Positions 1 through 5,238 of a stretch of DNA of 6,443 nt are shown here, piece by piece. Below the pieces are notes generated by a model. That model worked only from the letters and a program-made list of their open reading frames with translations. It had not been told where the DNA came from and searched no databases. The first letter of the stretch is position 1. Every line of letters starts with the position of its first letter. This DNA comes from Intrasporangiaceae bacterium (GTDB lineage Bacteria; Actinomycetota; Actinomycetes; Actinomycetales; Dermatophilaceae), in the NCBI GenBank assembly GCA_012518475.1, contig JAAYSB010000384.1:1-6443 (forward strand), written 5' to 3'. The position numbers were made by a program, and so were the translations under genes.

Positions 1-812
1 AGGTGCTTCCCGACCTGCCGGTCCCGATGGCAGAGGCGATCGAGAAGGCGCTGCACCCGCATCCCGGCGAGCGTGGTGATGCCCGTGAGCTGGCGCGGGC
101 CGTCTATGACTCAGGCACCGCCCGCCCCATCCAGCCCGTGAGCGGGGACGATCCGGCCCACATGCTCACGCACCGGGTGCGGTCGATGGCTCGAGGTGAG
201 GACGACCAGCCGGCGAGTCGCCGCAGTCGTCGGGAGGAGCTGCGCACCCGGTCCCGGGCCGCCCACCAGCGCGTCGTGGCCAGTCTGGTCGCCGTTGTCG
301 TCCTCGGCCTCTGCGGGGTCGTCGTCGCCGGTATGGATCGGGACCGGGTCGTCGCCCCGGCGGTCGCGGAGAGCGCTCAGGCCGCGACCCAGCCGAGCGC
401 CGCACGGATCGAGCCTGCCGCTCCGCCCGCCTACGGCGACGTCCTCCAGCACCTCGTCGATGCTCGCGCTCGGGCCTGGAACGACGGCGACCCCACAGCC
501 CTGCCGGCCGCCTTCGCGCCGGACAGCGCGCAGCTGGCCCGGGACATCGACCTCATCGAAGGGGCGATCGACGCCGGGCACCGCTATGCCGGGCTCGCCT
601 TCGACATCGGGGAGGTCGCGGTTCTCACCGAGAGTGAGGACCGGGTCACCTTGAGGGCGACCGTGCAGACCTCCGGGTATGCGGTGCGCACCGAGACCGC
701 CGAACGCACCCACGTCGAGGAGCGGCCTGGCGAGAGCGCGCCTGTGGTCCTCACCCTCGTCCGCGTGAGTGACGGCTGGCGGATCGCGGAGGTCAGTCCC
801 GCCGAGGTGTAG
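1..812 (+). CDS. Probable Ser/Thr protein kinase, C-terminal part (5' end outside window), with TM helix and extracytoplasmic SnoaL/NTF2-like domain
   Basis: The reading frame is open from base 3 to TAG at 810-812 and probably continues upstream, so the true start is not visible. Residue numbers count the codon at 3-5 as 1. Residues 1-40 resemble the last helices of a bacterial Hanks-type kinase: an 'AIEKAL' helix, then 'HPGERGDARELA', where R24 would be the conserved subdomain XI arginine. Residues 41-90 are a polar, Arg-rich juxtamembrane stretch. Residues 91-111 are a single hydrophobic helix (Val/Leu/Gly-rich), followed by an Ala/Pro-rich spacer. Residues about 146-266 look like an NTF2/SnoaL-type alpha+beta domain: an N-terminal helix with 'ARAWNDGD', several beta strands and a final 'VSDGWRIAEV' strand. 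The Arg-rich N-terminal side suggests a cytoplasmic N-terminus with the C-terminal domain outside the cell, as in PknB-like receptor kinases. The catalytic loop and ATP site are outside the window, so kinase activity is inferred. A pseudokinase or another membrane protein with an NTF2-like domain is possible. Confidence 0.7.
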   Translation, partial: VLPDLPVPMAEAIEKALHPHPGERGDARELARAVYDSGTARPIQPVSGDDPAHMLTHRVRSMARGEDDQPASRRSRREELRTRSRAAHQRVVASLVAVVVLGLCGVVVAGMDRDRVVAPAVAESAQAATQPSAARIEPAAPPAYGDVLQHLVDARARAWNDGDPTALPAAFAPDSAQLARDIDLIEGAIDAGHRYAGLAFDIGEVAVLTESEDRVTLRATVQTSGYAVRTETAERTHVEERPGESAPVVLTLVRVSDGWRIAEVSPAEV

Positions 813-1701
813 CCACCCACCGCGCCATCGTGGCCAGGTCGGCGTGGCGGAACGAGAAGCCGGCGTCCAGGAGCACCTCTGGCCGCATCCGCTGGCTCGC
901 CAGAATGTCCCCCGCGAACTCCCCGACAACGACCCGCAGCGCCGGCGGCGGGACGGGCAGGACCGAGGGCCGGCGCAGTGCTCTGGCGATGGCCGAGACG
1001 ACCTCGCCCTGGCGGGCCTCGCCCGGTGAGGCGAGGTTGACCGGGCCGGTGATCTCAGGGTGATGGAGAAGGAAGACCAGGGCGCGCACATGATCGTCGA
1101 GCGTGATCCACGGCCACCAGGCACGACCGCGACCGAACGGCCCGCCCGCACCGAGCCGGATCATTCGCAGGAGCGGGACGAGGGCGCCGCCCTCCGGAGA
1201 GAGGACGATGCCGGTGCGCGCGAAGGCGACCGGCACGCCGGCCTGGGCGGCCGGCAGGGTGGCTCCCTCCCAGGCACGGGTCAGTTCACTGAGGAAGCCG
1301 CTGCCCGGAGTGCTGGCCTCGGTCAGCGGTTCCTCGCCGCGGTCCCCGTAGAACCCGACGGCCGACCCGCTGATCCACCGGACGACGTGGCCGTGCTCGG
1401 CGAGGGTGCGCAGGGCATACCCCAACGCGGTGGTCCCGTGGGTGCGGGAGGTGACGAGCTCCTGCTTGTACGAAGCGTTCCAGCGCCGGTCGCCGATTCC
1501 GGCTCCGTGGAGGGAGACCAGGCCGTCGCAGTCGGCGAGGGTCTCGACGTCGACCCGCTGGGAGTCGGGGTCCCAACGCCGCTCGTGGTCGGCAGTGGGG
1601 GAGCGGCGCACGAGGTGGACGACATCGGCTCCGCTCTCTCGCAGCATCTGCGAGAGAGCGGAGCCGATCAGGCCGGAGGCGCCGGTGATGGCGACGCGCA
1701 T
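793..1701 (-). CDS. TIGR01777 family SDR protein (YfcH/SDR39U1-like NAD(P)-dependent epimerase/dehydratase)
   Basis: This 302-aa protein has the usual length of the family. The Rossmann glycine motif TGASGLIG is at residues 6-13 (G7, G10, G13), followed by 'VVHLVRR' at the end of beta 2. The family motif 'SGSAVGFYGD' is at 111-120, with Tyr118 where the SDR tyrosine is expected. 'VNLASPG' at 221-227 and a C-terminal DUF1731-like region from about 250 ('LASQRMRPEVLLDAGFSFRH') complete the pattern. The start is ATG at 1699-1701, 1 nt after the sucB stop, with GAGG 6 nt upstream, so translational coupling with sucB is likely. The stop overlaps the convergent upstream gene by 20 bp. The reaction of this family is not established. 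In M. tuberculosis the related gene lies between dlaT and lipB-lipA, which links it to lipoyl-enzyme loci by context only. A perfect inverted repeat covers codons 12-26 and does not disturb the family pattern there. Confidence 0.92.
   Translation of the reverse strand: MRVAITGASGLIGSALSQMLRESGADVVHLVRRSPTADHERRWDPDSQRVDVETLADCDGLVSLHGAGIGDRRWNASYKQELVTSRTHGTTALGYALRTLAEHGHVVRWISGSAVGFYGDRGEEPLTEASTPGSGFLSELTRAWEGATLPAAQAGVPVAFARTGIVLSPEGGALVPLLRMIRLGAGGPFGRGRAWWPWITLDDHVRALVFLLHHPEITGPVNLASPGEARQGEVVSAIARALRRPSVLPVPPPALRVVVGEFAGDILASQRMRPEVLLDAGFSFRHADLATMARWVATPRRD
1624..1668. repeat. Perfect 21-bp inverted repeat with 3-nt loop, inside the SDR coding region
   Basis: The left arm is 1624-1644, the loop is CAT at 1645-1647 and the right arm is 1648-1668. 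I checked the arms base by base: all 21 positions pair and pairing stops on both sides (1623 C and 1669 C). In the mRNA this would be a very stable hairpin beginning about 33 nt after the A of the SDR start codon. It encodes residues 12-26 of the SDR protein, centred on Met19. Because the symmetry axis falls on the middle base of a codon, the opposite strand in register reads the same peptide except His for Met. Confidence 0.97.
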
Positions 1702-1702
1702 G

Positions 1703-3616
1703 TCAGACCTCGAACTTGCCCTCTTCGAGGCGGTCCTTCATCGTCGTGAGGAAGCGTGCTGCGTCGGCACCGTCGACGACCCGGTGGTCATAGGACAGTG
1801 CGAGGTAGACCATCGGACGGATGGCGATCGTCGATCCGCCGGAGCCGTCGTCGACGACGACCGGGCGCTTGACGACCGCGCCGGTGCCGAGGATGGCGAC
1901 GTTCGGCTGGTTGATGATCGGCGTGTCGAACAGGGCGCCGCGGCTACCGGTGTTGGTGATCGTGAAGGTCCCGCCGGAGAGCTCGTCCGGGGTGATCTTG
2001 CTGTCCCGGGTGCGCTCGGCGAGGTCGGCGATCTTGCGGGCGATCCCGGCGATGTTGAGGTCGCCGGCGTCCTTGATGACCGGGACGAGCAGGCCACGCT
2101 CGGTGTCGACTGCGACACCGAGGTGCTCGGCACCGTGATAGGTCACCTCGGTGTCGTTGACCGAGGCGTTGACCGTCGGGTGCGCCTTGAGGGCCTCGAT
2201 CGCGGCCAGCGCGAAGAACGGCAGGAACGAGAGCTTGGTGCCCTCACGCTGCTCGAAGTCGGCCTTCGCCGCATCCCGCAGCCGGGCGACCTTGCTGACG
2301 TCGACCTCGACGACCGTCGTGAGCTGGGCTGAGACCTGGAGGGACTCGACCATGCGCTTGGCGATGGTCTGGCGCAGGCGCGACATCTTCTCGGTCGTGC
2401 CACGCTTGCCCGCGCTCGGGGACGCTGCTGCCGTGGGGGCCGCTGCCGTGGGGGCCTCGGACGTGCCGGCCTGGGCCTGGGGCTCGTCCTTGGGCTTCTC
2501 GGCCTTCTGCGCCTCGGCCTTCTTGGCGTCGGCGGCTGCGAGCACGTCCTGCTTGCGGATCCGGCCACCGATGCCGGTGCCGGTCAGCGTCGCCAGGTCG
2601 ATGTCGTTGTCCGCGGCGAGCTTGCGCACGAGCGGGGTGACATAGGCGGCGGCGTCGGAACGGCTGCCCTGGTCCTGCTTCGGCGCCTCGGTCGCCTCAG
2701 CCTTGGGTGCGTCCGCCTTCGGCTCATCCTTGTCGGTGTCCTGCGCAGCCTGGGCCGGGGTCTCGTCGGTGTCCCCCGAGGCGTCCTCGTCCGCCTCGGC
2801 CTGAGACGAACCGGCAGCCGGCTCAGCTCCTTCGGGGGCCGCTTCGACAGCGTCGTCGTCGGCAGCCTGCTCGGTGCTCGGCTCGCTGCGCTCGGCAGCG
2901 GCCTCCTCCTTCTCCTCAGGCTCGGCATCGGCGCTCTCGGCGGAGTCGCCGCCACCGGGCTCGCCGCCGATCACGGCCAGGGCGCCGCCGACCTCGACGG
3001 TCTCGTCCTCCTGGGCGAGGATCTTGGTCAGCGTGCCGGCGACCGGGGAGGGGATCTCGGTGTCGACCTTGTCGGTCGAGACCTCGAGCAGCGGCTCGTC
3101 GACGGCGACCTCGTCGCCTTCCTCCTTGAGCCAGCGCGTGACGGTGCCCTCGGTGACGGACTCGCCGAGCGCCGGCATCGTCACGGTCTCACCGCCGGAG
3201 ACCTCGCCGCCGGAGCTCTTGGGCTTCTCCGTGGTCTCCGCCTTGGGCTCTTCCTTCGGCTCTTCCGCCTTGGGCTCTTCAGCCTTCGGCTCCTCGGCGG
3301 GGGGCTCCTCCTCCGCAGGGGCTTCCGCCTCCTCGGCAGCCTCGGGCTCGGACTCCTCGGCGCCGCCGCCGCCACCGGAGCCGTCGCCGATGACAGCGAG
3401 GTCGGCACCGACCTCGACGGTCTCGTCCTCCTCGACGAGGATCTCCTCGAGGACTCCGGCGACCGGGGACGGGATCTCGGTGTCGACCTTGTCGGTCGAG
3501 ACCTCGAGCAGCGGCTCGTCGACCTCGACGCTGTCACCGACGCTCTTGAGCCATCGGGTCACCGTTCCCTCGGTCACGGACTCACCCAGGGCCGGCATCG
3601 TCACGCGTTCGGACAT
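1703..3616 (-). CDS. sucB: Dihydrolipoamide acyltransferase E2 component (SucB/DlaT type) with two lipoyl domains
   Basis: This 637-aa protein is the acyl-transferring core of 2-oxoacid dehydrogenase complexes in the cytoplasm. Lipoyl domain 1 spans residues 2-77 with lipoyl Lys43, and lipoyl domain 2 spans about 144-217 with Lys183; both lysines lie in 'TDKVDTEIP'. Linker 1 (about 78-143) is Gly/Glu/Ala/Pro-rich with AEEPK repeats. Linker 2 (about 218-322) is long and acidic. The E3/E1-binding domain is at about 324-361 ('TPLVRKLAADNDID', 'GTGIGGRIRKQDV'). A third Ala/Lys/Pro linker leads to the catalytic domain (about 405-637), which has the active-site motif DHRVVDG with His611 and Asp615, and 'TFTITNTGSRGALFDTPI' at 550-567. 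ATG at 3614-3616 is preceded by AAGGAG. The pattern fits the actinobacterial SucB family (TIGR02927-like). In many actinobacteria one E2 serves both pyruvate and 2-oxoglutarate dehydrogenase, so dlaT or aceF would be equally valid names. lpdA (E3) lies 117 nt upstream on the same strand. Confidence 0.95.
   Translation of the reverse strand: MSERVTMPALGESVTEGTVTRWLKSVGDSVEVDEPLLEVSTDKVDTEIPSPVAGVLEEILVEEDETVEVGADLAVIGDGSGGGGGAEESEPEAAEEAEAPAEEEPPAEEPKAEEPKAEEPKEEPKAETTEKPKSSGGEVSGGETVTMPALGESVTEGTVTRWLKEEGDEVAVDEPLLEVSTDKVDTEIPSPVAGTLTKILAQEDETVEVGGALAVIGGEPGGGDSAESADAEPEEKEEAAAERSEPSTEQAADDDAVEAAPEGAEPAAGSSQAEADEDASGDTDETPAQAAQDTDKDEPKADAPKAEATEAPKQDQGSRSDAAAYVTPLVRKLAADNDIDLATLTGTGIGGRIRKQDVLAAADAKKAEAQKAEKPKDEPQAQAGTSEAPTAAAPTAAASPSAGKRGTTEKMSRLRQTIAKRMVESLQVSAQLTTVVEVDVSKVARLRDAAKADFEQREGTKLSFLPFFALAAIEALKAHPTVNASVNDTEVTYHGAEHLGVAVDTERGLLVPVIKDAGDLNIAGIARKIADLAERTRDSKITPDELSGGTFTITNTGSRGALFDTPIINQPNVAILGTGAVVKRPVVVDDGSGGSTIAIRPMVYLALSYDHRVVDGADAARFLTTMKDRLEEGKFEV
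1708..1711 (-). promoter_or_regulatory. Shine-Dalgarno of the SDR gene, inside the end of sucB
   Basis: Minus-strand GAGG lies 6 nt before the ATG at 1701 and forms part of the last two sense codons of sucB (Glu-Val). Ribosomes finishing sucB therefore terminate on top of the next initiation region. This supports both the chosen start and translational coupling. Confidence 0.75.
2427..2456 (-). repeat. 15-bp perfect tandem duplication in linker 3 of sucB
   Basis: The 15-base unit at 2427-2441 is repeated without change at 2442-2456. On the coding strand it produces the Ala-Pro-Thr-Ala-Ala repeat just before the catalytic domain. The copy length is a multiple of three, so the frame is kept. 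The repeat lies in a flexible linker where length changes should be tolerated. Confidence 0.95.
2966..3187 (-). repeat. Lipoyl domain 2 coding copy (paired with 3386-3613)
   Basis: This is the inner copy of an intragenic duplication, offset by exactly 420 bp (140 codons) from the first lipoyl-domain copy. About 60 of 73 aligned residues are identical. Two DNA blocks are perfectly identical: 53 bp at 3051-3103 (matching 3471-3523), which holds the lipoyl-lysine codon, and 25 bp at 2988-3012 (matching 3408-3432). The DNA outside these blocks differs at both silent and non-silent positions. Confidence 0.95.
3254..3298 (-). repeat. Three tandem AEEPK units in linker 1 of sucB
   Basis: Residues 107-121 are three consecutive Ala-Glu-Glu-Pro-Lys units of 15 bp each, followed by a further partial EEPKAE. 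The DNA copies are similar but not identical, for example different Ala codons GCC, GCT and GCG. The repeat is therefore older than the 15-bp duplication in linker 3. Such Ala/Pro/charged linkers let the lipoyl domain swing between active sites. Confidence 0.85.
3386..3613 (-). repeat. Lipoyl domain 1 coding copy (paired with 2966-3187)
   Basis: This is the N-terminal copy of the intragenic lipoyl-domain duplication in sucB, carrying the Lys43 codon. It shares the 53-bp and 25-bp identical blocks with the second copy, while the first codons (GESVTEGT region) differ at several third positions. Confidence 0.95.
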
Positions 3617-3624
3617 CGAGTTCG

Positions 3625-3630
3625 CTCCTT
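3625..3630 (-). promoter_or_regulatory. Shine-Dalgarno of sucB
   Basis: Minus-strand AAGGAG lies 8 nt before the ATG at 3616 and decides the start. A second purine-rich AGGAG lies a few bases further upstream, within a short GGAGCGA direct repeat. Confidence 0.8.
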
Positions 3631-3635
3631 CGCTC

Positions 3636-3654
3636 CTCGCGGTCCTCCCGCGAG
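3636..3654 (-). promoter_or_regulatory. Leader hairpin directly upstream of the sucB ribosome-binding site
   Basis: A perfect 7-bp GC-rich stem (3636-3642 with 3648-3654) encloses a 5-nt loop. In the sucB mRNA the loop reads GAGGA, itself Shine-Dalgarno-like. The stem ends 5 nt before the AAGGAG of sucB. No U-tract follows, so a leader or mRNA-processing structure seems more likely than a terminator for lpdA, though a weak terminator cannot be excluded. Confidence 0.45.
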
Positions 3655-3675
3655 AGATGTGTGGTTCACGTCATG

Positions 3676-3703
3676 CTTATCAGGTTGGAAGGGCGCATGG
3701 CAG
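3676..3703 (-). promoter_or_regulatory. Weak candidate promoter for sucB in the lpdA-sucB gap
   Basis: On the minus strand CTGCCA (3698-3703, 4 of 6 to TTGACA) and GATAAG (3676-3681, 4 of 6 to TATAAT) are separated by 16 nt. A start near 3669 would give a leader of about 50 nt that includes the hairpin at 3636-3654. The match is weak. The 117-nt gap could also simply be transcribed through from lpdA. Confidence 0.2.
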
Positions 3704-3733
3704 TGCCCGACCGACTTCCCTCACCCTATTCCG

Positions 3734-5173
3734 TCACGCGTGGGCGTGCAGGGGCTGTCCGGCCAGGGCGAGCATCGCCTCGCCGAGCGCTTCGTTCTGG
3801 GTCGGGTGGGCGTGCAGCAGCGGTGTCAGGTCCGCCGGGACGGCCTCCCAGCCGACGATGAGCATGGCCTCGCCGACCTGCTCACCCATCCGGTCGCCGA
3901 CCATGTGCATCCCGATGATCGGACCGCCGGCGGGGTCAGTGCCCTCCTCGCCGACGAGCTGGACGACTTTGACGAATCCCTGCGTGCCGAGGATCTGCGA
4001 CTTGCCGTTGCCGCCCAGGTCGTACTGATAGGTCCGGACCGCGTCTCCGTGCACCTCGCGGGCGGCTGACTCGGTGAGTCCGACCGAGGCGATCTCCGGG
4101 TGGGAGTACGTCACCTTGGGGATGAGGGCGTCCTGCACCGGTGCCGGGTTCTTCCCGGCGATGTCCTCGGCGACGAAGATCCCGTGGGCGAAGCCGCGGT
4201 GCGCGAGCTGGGGGCCGGCGACGAGGTCGCCCACCGCATACACCCCTGGCAGGTTGGTGCGCAGGCGCTCGTCCGTGACGACGAGGCCACGGTCCAGCCC
4301 GACACCGGCCTCCTCGAAACCCATGCCCTCGCTGACCGGTCCCCGGCCGACCGCGACGACGAGCAGATCGGCCTCGAGCTGCTCACCACCCTCGAGCGTG
4401 ACCGTCACGCCTCCGTCGGACTGCTCGGCCGACTCGAACCGGACACCGGTCTTCGCAGTGATCCTGCGCTTCTTGAACGCGCGGGTGAGCGCCGCCGAGA
4501 CGGCCTCGTCCTCGTTGGCGACGAGACGGGGGAGCGCCTCCACGATCGTCACGCTCGAGCCGAAGGACGCCAGGACAGAGGCCAGCTCGACCCCGATGAC
4601 GCCGCCGCCGAGGACGACGGTGCGCTCAGGCACCTCCTCGAGCTGGAGCACCTCGGTGCTCGTCATGACCCGGCCGGTGATCTCGAGCCCGGGCAGCGTG
4701 CGCGCGAAGGAGCCGGTCGCGAGGACGACCGAGCGGCCGGTCAGCCGGCGGTCACCGACGACGACGGAGGGGGTATGCCCGGGCTCGCCCTCGAGGCGCC
4801 CCTCACCCTCGATGAGGGTGACGCCGGCACCGGAGACCAGTCCGCTCAGACCCTTGTAGAGACGGCCGACGATCTTGTCCTTGTAGGCGAGGACGCCAGG
4901 CATGTCGACGCCGTCGAGGCTCGCGGCGATGCCGAACTGGCCGGCGGTGCGGGCCGTGTCGGCGACCTCTGCGGCGTGCAGGAAGGCCTTGGTCGGGATG
5001 CAGCCCTGGTGCAGGCAGGTCCCACCGACCTTCGCCTTCTCGACCAGCGCGACGCTCAGGCCGAGCTGGCTGGCGCGCAGGGCGCAGGCATACCCGCCGC
5101 TGCCGGCACCGAGGATGACGATGTCGAACTCGTTCGGGTTCTCACTGGTCGTGGTGTCGCTGTCGGTGGACAT
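3734..5173 (-). CDS. lpdA: Dihydrolipoyl dehydrogenase (E3)
   Basis: This 479-aa cytoplasmic FAD enzyme reoxidises dihydrolipoyl groups on E2 with NAD+, and its length is normal for the family. The FAD-binding GAGSGG is at residues 22-27. The redox-active disulfide motif GGTCLHQGCIPTK is at 50-62, with Cys53 and Cys58. The NAD-binding GGGVIGVE is at 189-196, and the second FAD motif 'VYAVGD' is at 311-316. The dimerisation-domain active site 'HAHPTQNE' is at 454-461, with His456 and Glu461 as the expected catalytic pair. All key residues are present, so the enzyme should be active. ATG at 5171-5173 is supported by AAAGGAG 9 nt upstream. It lies in the same direction as sucB (117 nt downstream), so E3 and E2 are probably made together. 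The paralogues mercuric reductase and glutathione reductase are unlikely given the E2 neighbour and the HPT motif. Confidence 0.96.
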   Translation of the reverse strand: MSTDSDTTTSENPNEFDIVILGAGSGGYACALRASQLGLSVALVEKAKVGGTCLHQGCIPTKAFLHAAEVADTARTAGQFGIAASLDGVDMPGVLAYKDKIVGRLYKGLSGLVSGAGVTLIEGEGRLEGEPGHTPSVVVGDRRLTGRSVVLATGSFARTLPGLEITGRVMTSTEVLQLEEVPERTVVLGGGVIGVELASVLASFGSSVTIVEALPRLVANEDEAVSAALTRAFKKRRITAKTGVRFESAEQSDGGVTVTLEGGEQLEADLLVVAVGRGPVSEGMGFEEAGVGLDRGLVVTDERLRTNLPGVYAVGDLVAGPQLAHRGFAHGIFVAEDIAGKNPAPVQDALIPKVTYSHPEIASVGLTESAAREVHGDAVRTYQYDLGGNGKSQILGTQGFVKVVQLVGEEGTDPAGGPIIGMHMVGDRMGEQVGEAMLIVGWEAVPADLTPLLHAHPTQNEALGEAMLALAGQPLHAHA

Positions 5174-5182
5174 GCGCGATGA

Positions 5183-5189
5183 CTCCTTT
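5183..5189 (-). promoter_or_regulatory. Shine-Dalgarno of lpdA
   Basis: Minus-strand AAAGGAG lies 9 nt before the ATG at 5173. It is the strongest Shine-Dalgarno in the window and fixes the lpdA start. Confidence 0.85.
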
Positions 5190-5203
5190 GTCGAATGCGG
5201 TGG

Positions 5204-5234
5204 ACCAATCCTGCCAGGTGCGACATAGATTGGT
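5204..5234. repeat. 7-bp inverted repeat in the divergent lpdA/small-gene region (candidate operator)
   Basis: ACCAATC at 5204-5210 and its exact reverse complement GATTGGT at 5228-5234 flank a 17-nt spacer, with arm centres 24 bp apart. The right arm overlaps the proposed -10 of the plus-strand small gene. On the other strand the region lies 30-60 nt before the lpdA start. The arrangement fits a dimeric regulator acting on both genes, but a 7-bp match in a 65-bp gap can also arise by chance. Confidence 0.35.
5226..5231 (+). promoter_or_regulatory. Candidate -10 element (TAGATT) for a leaderless transcript of the small gene
   Basis: TAGATT matches the actinobacterial TAnnnT -10 pattern and ends exactly 7 nt before the ATG at 5239, the spacing seen where transcription starts at or next to the start codon. 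A weak -35-like TGGACC lies at 5201-5206 with a 19-nt spacer. No good Shine-Dalgarno is at normal distance from 5239, which favours a leaderless start. Confidence 0.5.
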
Positions 5235-5238
5235 GCTC

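Noticed and set aside
1017..1043. Overlapping alternative 7-bp hairpins in the SDR gene, resembling an attenuator
   Set aside because: They are mid-gene, with no leader peptide or U-tract, in a Gly/Ala/Arg-coding stretch where such pairing is expected.
111..1151. Minus-strand open frame (346 codons) under the kinase-like gene and the end of the SDR gene
   Set aside because: It overlaps two better-supported genes, and its Arg/Gly/Pro-rich sequence has no domain. It is a codon-bias shadow.
1406..2332. Plus-strand open frame (308 codons) that includes the peptide mirrored from the palindrome
   Set aside because: It is antisense to the SDR gene and sucB. The matching peptide arises from the inverted repeat itself and is not evidence for a second gene.
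2874..4028. Long plus-strand open frame (384 codons) opposite sucB and the end of lpdA
   Set aside because: It is antisense to two certain genes. Its Ser/Pro/Gly-rich low-complexity sequence is the mirror of the lipoyl domains and acidic linkers, and the frame is kept open by GC-rich codon bias.
4803..4821. 8-bp inverted repeat with a 3-nt loop inside lpdA
   Set aside because: Short GC-rich hairpins of this size occur by chance in coding DNA of this composition, and its position inside lpdA suggests no role.
4100..5182. Plus-strand open frame (360 codons) opposite lpdA
   Set aside because: It mirrors lpdA, whose flavoenzyme motifs are all intact. It is Asp/Gly/Arg-rich with no recognisable domain.
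5179..5238. Upstream extension of the small plus-strand gene to the ATG at 5179
   Set aside because: It would start 6 nt from the divergent lpdA start, leaving no room for either promoter, and would run through the -10-like TAGATT and the inverted repeat.
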